A DNA stretch of 14,889 nt, from positions 1 to 14,889 of the forward strand of contig CBDUSI010000110.1 in NCBI GenBank assembly GCA_965370045.1. Reading direction: 5' to 3'. Every line of letters starts with the position of its first letter. Positions within the stretch are counted from its first letter, which is position 1. This DNA is from CAZONU01 sp965370045. GTDB taxonomy: Bacteria > Planctomycetota > SZUA-567 > JAKLDR01. Made by a program: the position numbers and the translations under genes. Under the pieces are notes generated by a model. It ran no database searches. It was not told the DNA's origin and was given only the letters and a program-made list of their open reading frames with translations. Positions 1-6,943 of the stretch are shown piece after piece.

Positions 1-1718
1 GGCCGGTAGGCCGGGCGCGCGGCCTTGATGAACTCGACCAGCCGCAGGCTCCGGCCGAGCTCCAGCTTGAGGGTTTGGCCCACCGCGATCCGGCGGATCT
101 TGATCATCTTCCCGTCGAGGAGCTCGGCCAGCTGGAACTCGCCTCTGGGCCCCTCCACTATTCGTATCGAGAAGGGCTGCCAGCGCTGCGGGTCGTACAG
201 AAACTTGAGCCTCGTGAGCTTTGCCGGCACTTCCCCCCGCGGCTCGGTGGGGCGCTTGCCGCCCATGATCCAGAACGATGGCGGCTTCTGCAGCTTCGGG
301 TCGACCACGTCGGGGATGGGTCGCACCTCTATGGCCGGGGGAACTCCCTTGACCGGCGGGGCCTGGACGATTCCCTGCGTGCTGCTCACCCGCGCGCCCG
401 AGAACCAGCGCAGCACCTCGAGCCGCAGGCCCAGCCTGCGCAGCGCTATCGTCTCGCCCACCTTGGCCCGGCCGAACTTCAGGAGGGTCTCATCGGCCCT
501 GCGCCCTTTGGCGGAAAGCACCACCAGCTTCTCCATCTCGCCCGCGCGTGGCCGCCGGCAGGCCGCGTCCGCTTGCGCCGGGGATGCGTGGCGTTCGAAG
601 CTGATCTCCAGGTCCACCCCGCGGGCCTTGCGCCACCCGGCCGAGAACATGTAGAGCACCATCTCGCGGCTCTGACTCCCGGCCAGCAGCTCGACGCGCA
701 CCGCGGGGTTCCTGGGCCGCCCGTCCCTGGCGGCATCTTCCACGTAGGCCTCGGGCACCGCGTCGGGACGGAACTCGAGTACCTCCACGTCCAGGCCGCG
801 CCAGCGCGTCCGGCTCCCCGGCCGGAGGGCGTCGAGGGCCAGGGTCTCGTGCACCTTCCACCCGGGAAGCCGGCCCAGCACCCGGTACTCCGCGGGGAAC
901 TCCTCCAGGGAAATCCCGCCCTTGACGATCCGCATTGTGAAGGCGGCGTCCTCGGCCGGGCCGCCGGGTATCGGCCGGGGCTGGCCGCCCGAGCTCAGCG
1001 TCAGGTCGGTCTGGTGGGTGCCGAATACCGCCCCGACCGCCGAGCCGCCCAGGATCAGCAGCACCCCGGCGTGCGCGGCCAGGAAGCCGAACTCGCGCGC
1101 GCCGACCGGCCGCCGCCAGATCAGCCCCGCGGCGGAGCAGAGCGCCAGGAGGGCCAGCAGCGTGTGCAGCGTCCAGGAGCGCGACAGGTCGGTGAGCCCG
1201 GCGGTCCGCACCAGGATCATGACCTTCTCGCCGGCCCTCTGGCCGCGCTGCTTTCCGAGGAGGGGTTCGAAGAGCTCACCGGTGCTCTCGTCGTTGCGCT
1301 CGCTGGCCGGGCCGCGCAGCCCGGCGGAGCTCTCGGTCTCGAAGGGCGTGCTGGCCAGGGAGAGCAGCGCGACCGCGATCAGCAGCGCCACGGTCATGCG
1401 CACCGAGCGCAGCAGCCGCCCCAGCCGCTTGAGCACCAGCGCGACGATGGTCAGGGAGACCAGCACGGTCACGCCGCCGAGGACCACCAGGGGCAAGAGA
1501 CCGGTGGTCGCGCGGCTCTCCTCCAGCAGGGGGCCGACGTAGTGCCAGAGGTTCTGGAAGGCCATGGCGGCCACCGAGACGCCGAACACGGCGGCGATGG
1601 CCGCGGCGCGGGTCACCTTGGACTGCCTGCCCTTCACCGGGGCAGGGGCCTCCGGCCCGGCAGGCGGCTCGGGAGCGGGCTGAGGCTCCGGCGTTTCCTG
1701 GTCTTGGGGCTCGCTCAT
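1..1718 (-). CDS. ResB-like cytochrome c biogenesis protein (partial, C-terminus off the left edge)
   Basis: The minus-strand frame is open from an ATG at 1718 to the window edge, giving 572 residues and no stop. ResB/Ccs1 proteins work with CcsA to deliver and attach haem to apocytochromes c on the outer face of the cytoplasmic membrane. The translation has a Pro/Glu-rich, probably cytoplasmic N-terminus (1-35), then hydrophobic segments at about 37-58, 73-96, 106-124, 183-201 and 209-233. His185 and His216 lie in the last two segments, in contexts typical of the family (LHTLLALLALC and HAGVLLILGG). A long hydrophilic region follows, expected outside the membrane, with beta-rich stretches. 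The start is 10 bp after the nfnB stop. AAAGGA lies about 13 bases upstream of the ATG, a loose ribosome site, so translation may be coupled to nfnB. A ccsA gene would be expected further left. The ResB family call is fairly secure; the exact partner and substrates are unknown. Confidence 0.75.
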   Translation of the reverse strand, partial: MSEPQDQETPEPQPAPEPPAGPEAPAPVKGRQSKVTRAAAIAAVFGVSVAAMAFQNLWHYVGPLLEESRATTGLLPLVVLGGVTVLVSLTIVALVLKRLGRLLRSVRMTVALLIAVALLSLASTPFETESSAGLRGPASERNDESTGELFEPLLGKQRGQRAGEKVMILVRTAGLTDLSRSWTLHTLLALLALCSAAGLIWRRPVGAREFGFLAAHAGVLLILGGSAVGAVFGTHQTDLTLSSGGQPRPIPGGPAEDAAFTMRIVKGGISLEEFPAEYRVLGRLPGWKVHETLALDALRPGSRTRWRGLDVEVLEFRPDAVPEAYVEDAARDGRPRNPAVRVELLAGSQSREMVLYMFSAGWRKARGVDLEISFERHASPAQADAACRRPRAGEMEKLVVLSAKGRRADETLLKFGRAKVGETIALRRLGLRLEVLRWFSGARVSSTQGIVQAPPVKGVPPAIEVRPIPDVVDPKLQKPPSFWIMGGKRPTEPRGEVPAKLTRLKFLYDPQRWQPFSIRIVEGPRGEFQLAELLDGKMIKIRRIAVGQTLKLELGRSLRLVEFIKAARPAYR

Positions 1719-1728
1719 TCGGACCCGG

Positions 1729-3153
1729 CTATCCTTTCGACTTCAGGTGCCCGTCAATGGCCTGGGCCGCGCGGCGCCCGGCGCCCATGGCCAGAATGAC
1801 CGTGGCCGCGCCGGTGACCACGTCGCCGCCGGCGAAGACCCCGGGCTTGGAGGTCTGGCCGGTCTCGTCGTCGGCGACGATGGTGCCCTTGCGGCCGGTT
1901 TCCAGTCCGGGCGTGGTCTGGGGTATCAGCGGATTGGGCCCGTTGCCGACGGCCACCACCACCACGTCGACGTCCAGGGTGAACTCCGAGCCCGCGATGG
2001 GCACCGGCCGGCGGCGGCCGGAGTCGTCCGGCTCGCCCAGCTCCATGCGCAGGCACTCCATGCCCTGCACCCAGCCCTTCTCGTCGGCGAGCATCCGGGT
2101 GGGGTTGGTCAAGAGCTGGAGGTCGACGCCCTCCTGCTCGGCGTGGTGGACCTCCTCGACGCGCGCGGGCATCTCCTTGCGGCTGCGGCGGTAGACGATG
2201 TAGGACTTCTCGGCGCCCAGGCGCAGGGCGGTGCGCGCCGAGTCCATGGCCACGTTGCCGCCGCCGATGGTGGCCACGCGCTTGCCGCGGATGATGGGTG
2301 TCTCGTACTCCGGGAAGAGGTAGGCCTTCATGAGGTTCGAGCGGGTGAGGTACTCGTTGGCGGAGTAGACCCCGATGGAGTTCTCACCGGGCACGCCCAG
2401 GAAGTAGGGCAGCCCCGCGCCGCTGCCCACGAAGACCGCGTCGAACTGGCCGTCGAGCAGCTCGTCGACCGTTTCGCTTCTGCCGATGGGACTGTTGAGC
2501 GAGACCTTCACGCCCAGGCTTTTCAGGTAATCCACCTCGGCCTGGACGATGGCCTTGGGCAGGCGGAACTCGGGGATGCCGTAGACCAGCACTCCCCCGG
2601 CCTTGTGCAGGGCCTCGAAGACGGTGACCGAGTGACCCATCTTGACGAGGTCCCCCGCGCAGGTCAGACCCGCCGGCCCGGAGCCCACCACCGCGACCTT
2701 CCTGCCGCTGGGCGGGGCCTTCTCGGGCAGCGCCCCGTCGCCGTGCTCGCGCTCGTAGTCGGCGGCGAAGCGCTCCAGGTGGCCGACGGCCACCGACTCG
2801 CCCTTCTTGGCGAGCACGCAGAGCTGTTCGCATTGCTCTTCCTGGGGGCAGACCCGGCCGCAGACCGCCGGCAGGCTGTTGGTGCTCTTGATCACCCGCG
2901 CGGCGCCCAGGTAGTCGCCCTCCACGATCTTCTTGATGAAGCCGGGGATGTCCACGGCCACCGGGCAGCCCGGCACGCAGGCCGGCTTCTTGCACTGCAG
3001 GCAGCGCGAGGCCTCCAGCTCGGCGAGCTCCGGGGTGTAGCCGAAGGGGACCTCCAGGAAGTTCCCGACGCGCTCCTCGGGGGGCTGCTCGGGCATCTTC
3101 TGGCGCGGGGGACGCGGTTTCTTGCCCTCCGCGGGCTTCTCCTCGGCGCTCAC
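1729..3153 (-). CDS. nfnB: NfnB-type subunit of electron-bifurcating ferredoxin:NADP oxidoreductase (GltD-like)
   Basis: This 474-residue protein is the large subunit of the NADH-dependent reduced ferredoxin:NADP+ oxidoreductase, a cytoplasmic flavoenzyme that balances NADH, NADPH and ferredoxin pools by flavin-based bifurcation. The N-terminal domain has two [4Fe-4S]-type cysteine groups: C51, C54, C59, C63 and C98, C102, C108, C112. An FAD-binding GSGPAG lies at 157-162 and a second nucleotide-binding GGGNVAMD at 297-304. GGDVVTGAATVILAMGAGR near the C-terminus is the usual FAD-contact motif. I chose the GTG at 3153 because it overlaps the nfnA stop (GTGA) and has GGAGG just upstream. The frame is open further upstream, to 3318, but that stretch is the out-of-frame end of nfnA. 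Glutamate synthase small subunits look alike, but the adjacent nfnA homologue favours Nfn. No gltB-like large subunit lies in the window. Confidence 0.88.
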   Translation of the reverse strand: MSAEEKPAEGKKPRPPRQKMPEQPPEERVGNFLEVPFGYTPELAELEASRCLQCKKPACVPGCPVAVDIPGFIKKIVEGDYLGAARVIKSTNSLPAVCGRVCPQEEQCEQLCVLAKKGESVAVGHLERFAADYEREHGDGALPEKAPPSGRKVAVVGSGPAGLTCAGDLVKMGHSVTVFEALHKAGGVLVYGIPEFRLPKAIVQAEVDYLKSLGVKVSLNSPIGRSETVDELLDGQFDAVFVGSGAGLPYFLGVPGENSIGVYSANEYLTRSNLMKAYLFPEYETPIIRGKRVATIGGGNVAMDSARTALRLGAEKSYIVYRRSRKEMPARVEEVHHAEQEGVDLQLLTNPTRMLADEKGWVQGMECLRMELGEPDDSGRRRPVPIAGSEFTLDVDVVVVAVGNGPNPLIPQTTPGLETGRKGTIVADDETGQTSKPGVFAGGDVVTGAATVILAMGAGRRAAQAIDGHLKSKG

Positions 3154-3980
3154 CGCCTCGCCTCCCCGGTCAGGTTGCACTTCTCCTCCTCGAAGCTCTT
3201 GTAGGCCGAGAGGCGCTGGATCAGGACATCCCAGTTGACCTCGTGCCCGTCGAACTCCGGCCCGTCGACGCAGGCGAACTTGGTGGACCCGCCGACCTCC
3301 ACGCGGCAGCCGCCGCACATCCCGGTGCCGTCGATCATGATGGGGTTGAGGCTGACCACCGTGGGGATGCCCGCGGCCTTGGTGACCTTGCAGACCGCGC
3401 GCATCATGGGCACCGGGCCGATGGCCAGGGCCTCGTCGATCTTCTCCCCGCGGTCGATGACCTCCTGGAGCACGTCGGTGACGAAGCCCTTGTGGGCGTA
3501 GCTGCCGTCGTCGGTGGCGATTAAGAGCTCGTCGCAGACCGCGCGGAACTCGTCTTCGAGGATCAACAGATTCTTGGTGCGCGCGCCCATGATGCCGATG
3601 ACCTTGTTGCCGGCCTTTTTCATGGCCTCGGCGATGGGATAGGCCACCGCCGCCCCGATGCCCCCGCCGACCGCCGCCACCGTGCCGATCTTCCTGATCT
3701 CGGTGGGCTTGCCCAGAGGGCCGACCACGTCCTGGATCTCGCCGCCGGCGCCGACCCCGCCGAGCCCCTTCGTCCCGGCGCCGACCATCTGGAAGATCAC
3801 CGAGATGGTGCCCTTCTCCGCGTCGCTCATGGCGATGGTCAGGGGGATGCGCTCGCCGCGCTCGTCTTTCTTCAAGATGACGAACTGCCCCGGCTGGCGC
3901 TTGGCGGCGATCTTGGGAGCTTCCAGCTCCAGCAGCACGGTGTCCGGCGCTATCTCCCGTCGTTCAACTACTTTGGCCAT
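3150..3980 (-). CDS. nfnA: NfnA-type subunit (FAD/[2Fe-2S] ferredoxin-NADP reductase-like)
   Basis: This 276-residue protein matches the small subunit of NfnAB, also annotated as the sulfide dehydrogenase or dihydroorotate dehydrogenase electron-transfer subunit. RIPLTI at 44-49 is the FAD-binding segment and GGGIG at 105-109 is the NAD(P)-binding glycine motif. Near the C-terminus, D217, C222, C225 and C237 fit the one-Asp, three-Cys [2Fe-2S] site known from Nfn small subunits. In the family this subunit exchanges electrons with NADH and passes them to NfnB. GGGAGA lies 5 bases before the ATG, and the gene has its own promoter candidate just upstream. Its stop overlaps the GTG of nfnB by 4 bases, which argues for translational coupling and a heterodimer. 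A stand-alone sulfide dehydrogenase role cannot be excluded from sequence alone. Confidence 0.88.
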   Translation of the reverse strand: MAKVVERREIAPDTVLLELEAPKIAAKRQPGQFVILKKDERGERIPLTIAMSDAEKGTISVIFQMVGAGTKGLGGVGAGGEIQDVVGPLGKPTEIRKIGTVAAVGGGIGAAVAYPIAEAMKKAGNKVIGIMGARTKNLLILEDEFRAVCDELLIATDDGSYAHKGFVTDVLQEVIDRGEKIDEALAIGPVPMMRAVCKVTKAAGIPTVVSLNPIMIDGTGMCGGCRVEVGGSTKFACVDGPEFDGHEVNWDVLIQRLSAYKSFEEEKCNLTGEARR

Positions 3981-4023
3981 GTTCTCTCCCGGTTGATGAG
4001 CGGAGCGTGGAACTCGATGGACG

Positions 4024-4051
4024 ATTCTAGGCCTGGTCGGGGGACCGTCAA
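4024..4051 (-). promoter_or_regulatory. Candidate sigma70-type promoter for nfnAB
   Basis: On the minus strand, TTGACG (4051-4046) and TAGAAT (4029-4024) are separated by 16 bases. The start codon of nfnA lies about 45 bases downstream of the -10 box. The spacing and -35 box match the Rrf2 promoter candidate at 11501-11528, which supports both. The -35 box sits in the loop of a GC inverted repeat (4038-4058). Confidence 0.55.
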
Positions 4052-4058
4052 GCCCCCG
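4038..4058. repeat. GC inverted repeat around the nfnAB -35 box
   Basis: CGGGGG at 4038-4043 and CCCCCG at 4053-4058 form a perfect 6-bp inverted repeat with a 9-base loop that contains the TTGACG -35 box. No T-run follows on either strand, so it is not a standard intrinsic terminator. It could be a protein-binding site or a weak terminator for the STN-like gene upstream, or chance in GC-rich DNA. Confidence 0.35.
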
Positions 4059-4107
4059 GCGCGCCGCTTACAGCATGAGCCCTTCTTCAGCGTCGGGAGG
4101 GCTGGCG

Positions 4108-4722
4108 CTAGAAGAGGTCCCCCTTGGCCGCCGGGCCCTTCTTCTTGGGCTTCTTCTTGTCCCCGTCCCGGTCCTTGTCCTTGCCGCCTTCTTCCTGGCC
4201 CTCTTCGTTGCGTTCGTCGTCGTCGTCGTGCTCTTCGAGGAGCTCTTCCACCAGCAGACGTCTGACCATGTTGCGGCGGAGCTCGGGGGGCACGTCGGCG
4301 CGCAGGATGGTTATCTCGATCTTCCCGCCGTCTATTTTCAGCTTCAGGGTGGCCCAGACCTCGTCGGGCTTGACCTGGCGCGTGAACATGAAGGCCCGGT
4401 CGTGATGCGACACCTCCAGCCCGCAGGAGCGAGCGAAGAGGTGCACCGCGCTCCAGATCGGTGTCTTCTTGAGCGCGAAAGTCACCGGCTTGCCCTCCAT
4501 GGTCTTGATCGCCTTCTGCGTGGCCACCATGTTGACGCCGGTTACCTTGCGGAGAGACACCATGCACTGCTCGAAGGTGGCCTTCTTGAGATCGATGTCG
4601 ATCCGCCTGTCCATGCGGACCTCGTCGTCGGCCTCCCTCTCCCTTTCCTCCTGCGCCCGGGCACCCGCCCCGGCCAGCACGGCCAGCAGCACAATTGCAG
4701 TCAGTCCCTTCAGGAGCTTCAT
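4108..4722 (-). CDS. Exported STN-like small protein with a highly charged C-terminal tail
   Basis: The product is 204 residues. A signal peptide is clear: MKLLKG, a hydrophobic core at about 7-20 and a probable cleavage after AGARA (residue 23). Residues about 40-114 have the pattern of a secretin/TonB short N-terminal (STN) domain: ...IDLKKATFEQCMVSLRKVTG, a VTF strand after a short linker, then IWSAVHLFARSCGLE and a final strand ending in FMFT. Residues about 115-160 form another strand/helix unit. The tail from about 159 to the end is a run of Glu/Asp followed by Lys-rich sequence and is probably disordered. STN domains are usually found at the front of secretins, TonB receptors and anti-sigma-factor relays, but no such partner domain is present. 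The ATG overlaps the stop of the WD40 gene by one base (TAATG) and has GAGGAGGA upstream, so the two proteins probably act together. Function unknown. Confidence 0.75.
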   Translation of the reverse strand: MKLLKGLTAIVLLAVLAGAGARAQEEREREADDEVRMDRRIDIDLKKATFEQCMVSLRKVTGVNMVATQKAIKTMEGKPVTFALKKTPIWSAVHLFARSCGLEVSHHDRAFMFTRQVKPDEVWATLKLKIDGGKIEITILRADVPPELRRNMVRRLLVEELLEEHDDDDERNEEGQEEGGKDKDRDGDKKKPKKKGPAAKGDLF

Positions 4723-6551
4723 TACCGTCTTCCTCCTCTCGGCGTTCTTCCGCCGGCGCCCGGCGGCGACATGTCTATCTTCCAGGCCCCGTCCTCCTTG
4801 ACCACCGGAGTCGGCGGGACCCTGCGTATTCCGGCCCGGGCGTGGAGCGTGCCCCGGGACCCGGTGCCCTCGAAATCCACGTGGACTTGCGAGGTCGGCG
4901 TCGAGCCCACCGTCTTCTCCCAGTAGGGCCTCAGATCCTTGAGCGCGCCGGCCCAGCCCCGCTTCGCGAAGCGCTGGGATGTCGCCCGGCTGAAGACCGT
5001 CTTGAAAAGTTTCAGGTTGTTCGTGCGCACCGCGCGCAGGCCGTCGGCGAAGGGCCTGGCCTCCGGCAGGTTGGCGAGGTTCCAGGCCAGCAGTTCCTCT
5101 TCGGTCGCCGGTCTGGCGGCCGCGGGAGGCAGGCTTCCGGTGTCCCAGAAAAGGAGGTTGCCGTCCTCGCCGCAGGTGGCCAGCCGGCGGCCGCTTGGAT
5201 GGAAGGCCAGCAGTCTGGCCGACTTGGCGTGGCCCTTGAGGATCGCCAGCTGCCTGGCGGTCCGGGGCTCCCACAGGTGGACGTTGCCCCCCTGGTGGGC
5301 GGTGGCCAGCACTTCGCTCCCCGGGCTGAAAGCCACCTTCCGGGTCGAGGATTGCGGCACGTAGAAGGTCTTGAGCGGCGCGGGTTTCTCGGCGTCCCAC
5401 ACCGTGATGCTGGAGTTCATGTGACCGGTGGCCAGGAGCTTGCCATCGGAACTCCAGGCCAGGCTGCCCACGTCGCTGGTCGCGCCCACCCGAGGCACCG
5501 TGTAGGTACGGCCCTTCCCGGTGGCCAGGTCCCAGACCGTGAACTTGTTGGTCTGGCTGCCGATGACCAGCCGCCGCCCGTCGGGGGAGAACGTGAGCCG
5601 GCGCTGATGCTCGGGCATCTCGACCCTGGCCAGGACGGCCAGGCTCTTCGCGTCGAGCACCGCCACCTGCTTCCAGGCGCCGGTGGCCACCAGCCGCCCG
5701 TTGGGACTTATCGCCACGTAAATATGTTTCAGCCCCTCGGTGCGGTGCCTTCGGGACCAGCCCAGCCGGCCGGAGGGGTGCAGCGGGTAGCGGGTCAGAA
5801 AGCCGTAGGCGTCGGCCACCAGGACCGACTCGCCCGTCGGCGCGACCGCCAGGGACTCGGGGCGGCGCTTGACGGCGATGCGCTGCAACTCCTTGCCGGT
5901 GAGCCCGTCCCACAGCCGAACCTTGAAGTCCCCGTATCCGGCCCCCACCAGGAACCGCCCGTCCGGAGTGTAAGCCATGTCGTGCAGGCTGTTGCCCAGA
6001 CCGACCGCTACCGTCCGGCGGATCGGAGGCGTCTTGGTGCTCTTATCGAAAAAAGCGGACGGCTTGGCGCCGCCGGTCGGCGCCACCGGAGCCAGCAGCG
6101 CCTCGGGGATGGGACTCAGCGAGGGAGCTTCCGCGCTCTCCGGGCTCTCCGAGCCGTGGGGCGCCTCCCCGTTCGATGTCTTGGTCTTGCCCGGCCGGCT
6201 GATCTTCCACCAGGTGCCGCCGCTGACCGCCAGGATGATTACCACCAGGAGCGCGACCCACTTGCCCCGCCCCTCGGCGGTTGCTTCCCGCCTGCGGGGA
6301 ATAGGCGTGAAGCCGTCCTCGGCGGGGGCGGGGGCGGGGGCCGGCGGCGCCTGCGGGACCGGAGCAGGCTCCGCGACCGGTTCTTCTTCGGGGGAGGCCG
6401 CTGCGGGCGCCGGCCCGGGCGGCGCGGCCTTCTGCTTGGGGCCGGCAAAGAGCATTCCGCAGAGGGAGCAGAACTCCGCGTCGGCCGGATTGGTCGCCGA
6501 GCACTGGGGACACTTGCTCTTCCCGGGTGATGAGGCGCTCTCGGCGCTCAT
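4722..6551 (-). CDS. Zinc-ribbon, membrane-anchored WD40 propeller protein with NTF2-like C-terminus
   Basis: The product is 609 residues. C14, C17, C28 and C31 form a zinc ribbon at the N-terminus. A Pro/Ala/Glu-rich linker (about 38-80) leads to a basic patch and one membrane helix (about 98-115). Residues about 185-470 carry WD40-type repeats, recognisable by segments such as YTPDGRFLVGAG, VRLWD, FSPDGRRLVIGS, FTVWDLATGK, ITVWD and FWD, forming one beta-propeller. The last 110 residues (about 500-595, ending VVKEDGAWKID) look like an NTF2/DUF4878-type domain. The likely topology is ribbon inside the cell and propeller outside, from the single helix preceded by basic residues. AGGAGG lies 7 bases before the ATG, and the gene overlaps the STN-like gene by one base. 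WD40 propellers are binding scaffolds; no catalytic motif is visible and the ligand is unknown. Confidence 0.85.
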   Translation of the reverse strand: MSAESASSPGKSKCPQCSATNPADAEFCSLCGMLFAGPKQKAAPPGPAPAAASPEEEPVAEPAPVPQAPPAPAPAPAEDGFTPIPRRREATAEGRGKWVALLVVIILAVSGGTWWKISRPGKTKTSNGEAPHGSESPESAEAPSLSPIPEALLAPVAPTGGAKPSAFFDKSTKTPPIRRTVAVGLGNSLHDMAYTPDGRFLVGAGYGDFKVRLWDGLTGKELQRIAVKRRPESLAVAPTGESVLVADAYGFLTRYPLHPSGRLGWSRRHRTEGLKHIYVAISPNGRLVATGAWKQVAVLDAKSLAVLARVEMPEHQRRLTFSPDGRRLVIGSQTNKFTVWDLATGKGRTYTVPRVGATSDVGSLAWSSDGKLLATGHMNSSITVWDAEKPAPLKTFYVPQSSTRKVAFSPGSEVLATAHQGGNVHLWEPRTARQLAILKGHAKSARLLAFHPSGRRLATCGEDGNLLFWDTGSLPPAAARPATEEELLAWNLANLPEARPFADGLRAVRTNNLKLFKTVFSRATSQRFAKRGWAGALKDLRPYWEKTVGSTPTSQVHVDFEGTGSRGTLHARAGIRRVPPTPVVKEDGAWKIDMSPPGAGGRTPRGGRR

Positions 6552-6581
6552 AGCCTGCCCTCCTGCGGCCCTGCCCGGCGC

Positions 6582-6610
6582 AGTCTATCCGGGGCGGGGG
6601 GCGAAGGCAA
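6582..6610 (-). promoter_or_regulatory. Candidate promoter for the WD40/STN-like gene pair
   Basis: On the minus strand, TTGCCT (6610-6605) and TAGACT (6587-6582) are 17 bases apart, which would leave a leader of about 25 bases before the ATG at 6551. The -35 match is imperfect, so this is a moderate candidate. Confidence 0.35.
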
Positions 6611-6645
6611 GGGGCCGGAGCCGCCCTCCTCGCCTCCCCGGCCGC

Positions 6646-6674
6646 TTGACATCCACCCCCGGGGACGCTACTTT
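6646..6674 (+). promoter_or_regulatory. Candidate sigma70-type promoter for the tldDE operon
   Basis: A perfect TTGACA (6646-6651) is followed after 17 bases by TACTTT (6669-6674). The first gene of the plus-strand operon starts at 6719 with GGAGGAGAA before its ATG. The -10 match is partial. The element lies in the 167-bp divergent gap, back to back with the WD40 promoter candidate. Confidence 0.5.
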
Positions 6675-6718
6675 AGTGGCTTCAACGCTTTGAAGGCAGA
6701 CTCACTGACGGAGGAGAA

Positions 6719-6943
6719 ATGAGCGACAGCGAAAAACTGACTGCGGGCGTCGAGAGGCGCAAGGCGGCCCTGGCCAAACAGTCCGCCGGGGACAGCAAGG
6801 CCAAGCCGGAGAACGTTCGCCGGACGCGCAAGCAGCTCAAGCGCGCCCAGCGCTGCCTGGCCAAGGCCACCAAGGCCCAGGAGCGTCACTCGGTCAAGAA
6901 GGAAGAGACCGGAGAGAAGAAAGAAGAAGGCCAGAGCGCATGA
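6719..6943 (+). CDS. Small Lys/Glu-rich helical protein, unknown function
   Basis: This is a 74-residue, very hydrophilic protein. Residues about 5-60 are Lys, Arg, Ala and Glu-rich and should form one or two long helices, with RRTRKQLKRAQRCLAKATKA as the most basic stretch. The C-terminal 15 residues are a Lys/Glu tail. It has no signal peptide or membrane segment, and one cysteine. The ribosome site (GGAGGAGAA directly before ATG) is among the best in the window, a promoter candidate lies upstream, and its stop overlaps the tldD start (ATGA). These points argue that it is a real gene. Basic helices suggest nucleic-acid or ribosome contact, but I do not recognise the family and do not assign a function. 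Confidence 0.7.
   Translation: MSDSEKLTAGVERRKAALAKQSAGDSKAKPENVRRTRKQLKRAQRCLAKATKAQERHSVKKEETGEKKEEGQSA

Noticed and set aside
75..1799. Long plus-strand open frame of 574 codons opposite the ResB-like gene
   Set aside because: Its translation is Pro/Gly/Arg/His-rich with no domain, typical of the antisense of a GC-rich gene; the minus frame has membrane helices and ResB patterns.
4078..4103. AGCCCT...AGGGCT inverted repeat after the STN-like gene as a terminator
   Set aside because: A 14-base loop and no T-run on the minus strand; 6 bp in GC-rich DNA is easily chance.
4723..5913. Upstream extension of the STN-like gene to about 600 codons
   Set aside because: The extension lies in an alternative frame of the WD40 gene and is Arg/Pro/Gly-rich; the start at 4722 has a ribosome site and is followed by a signal peptide.
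4695..6530. Plus-strand 611-codon frame opposite the WD40 gene
   Set aside because: Low-complexity translation without recognisable features; the minus strand encodes clear WD40 repeats, a zinc ribbon and a good ribosome site.
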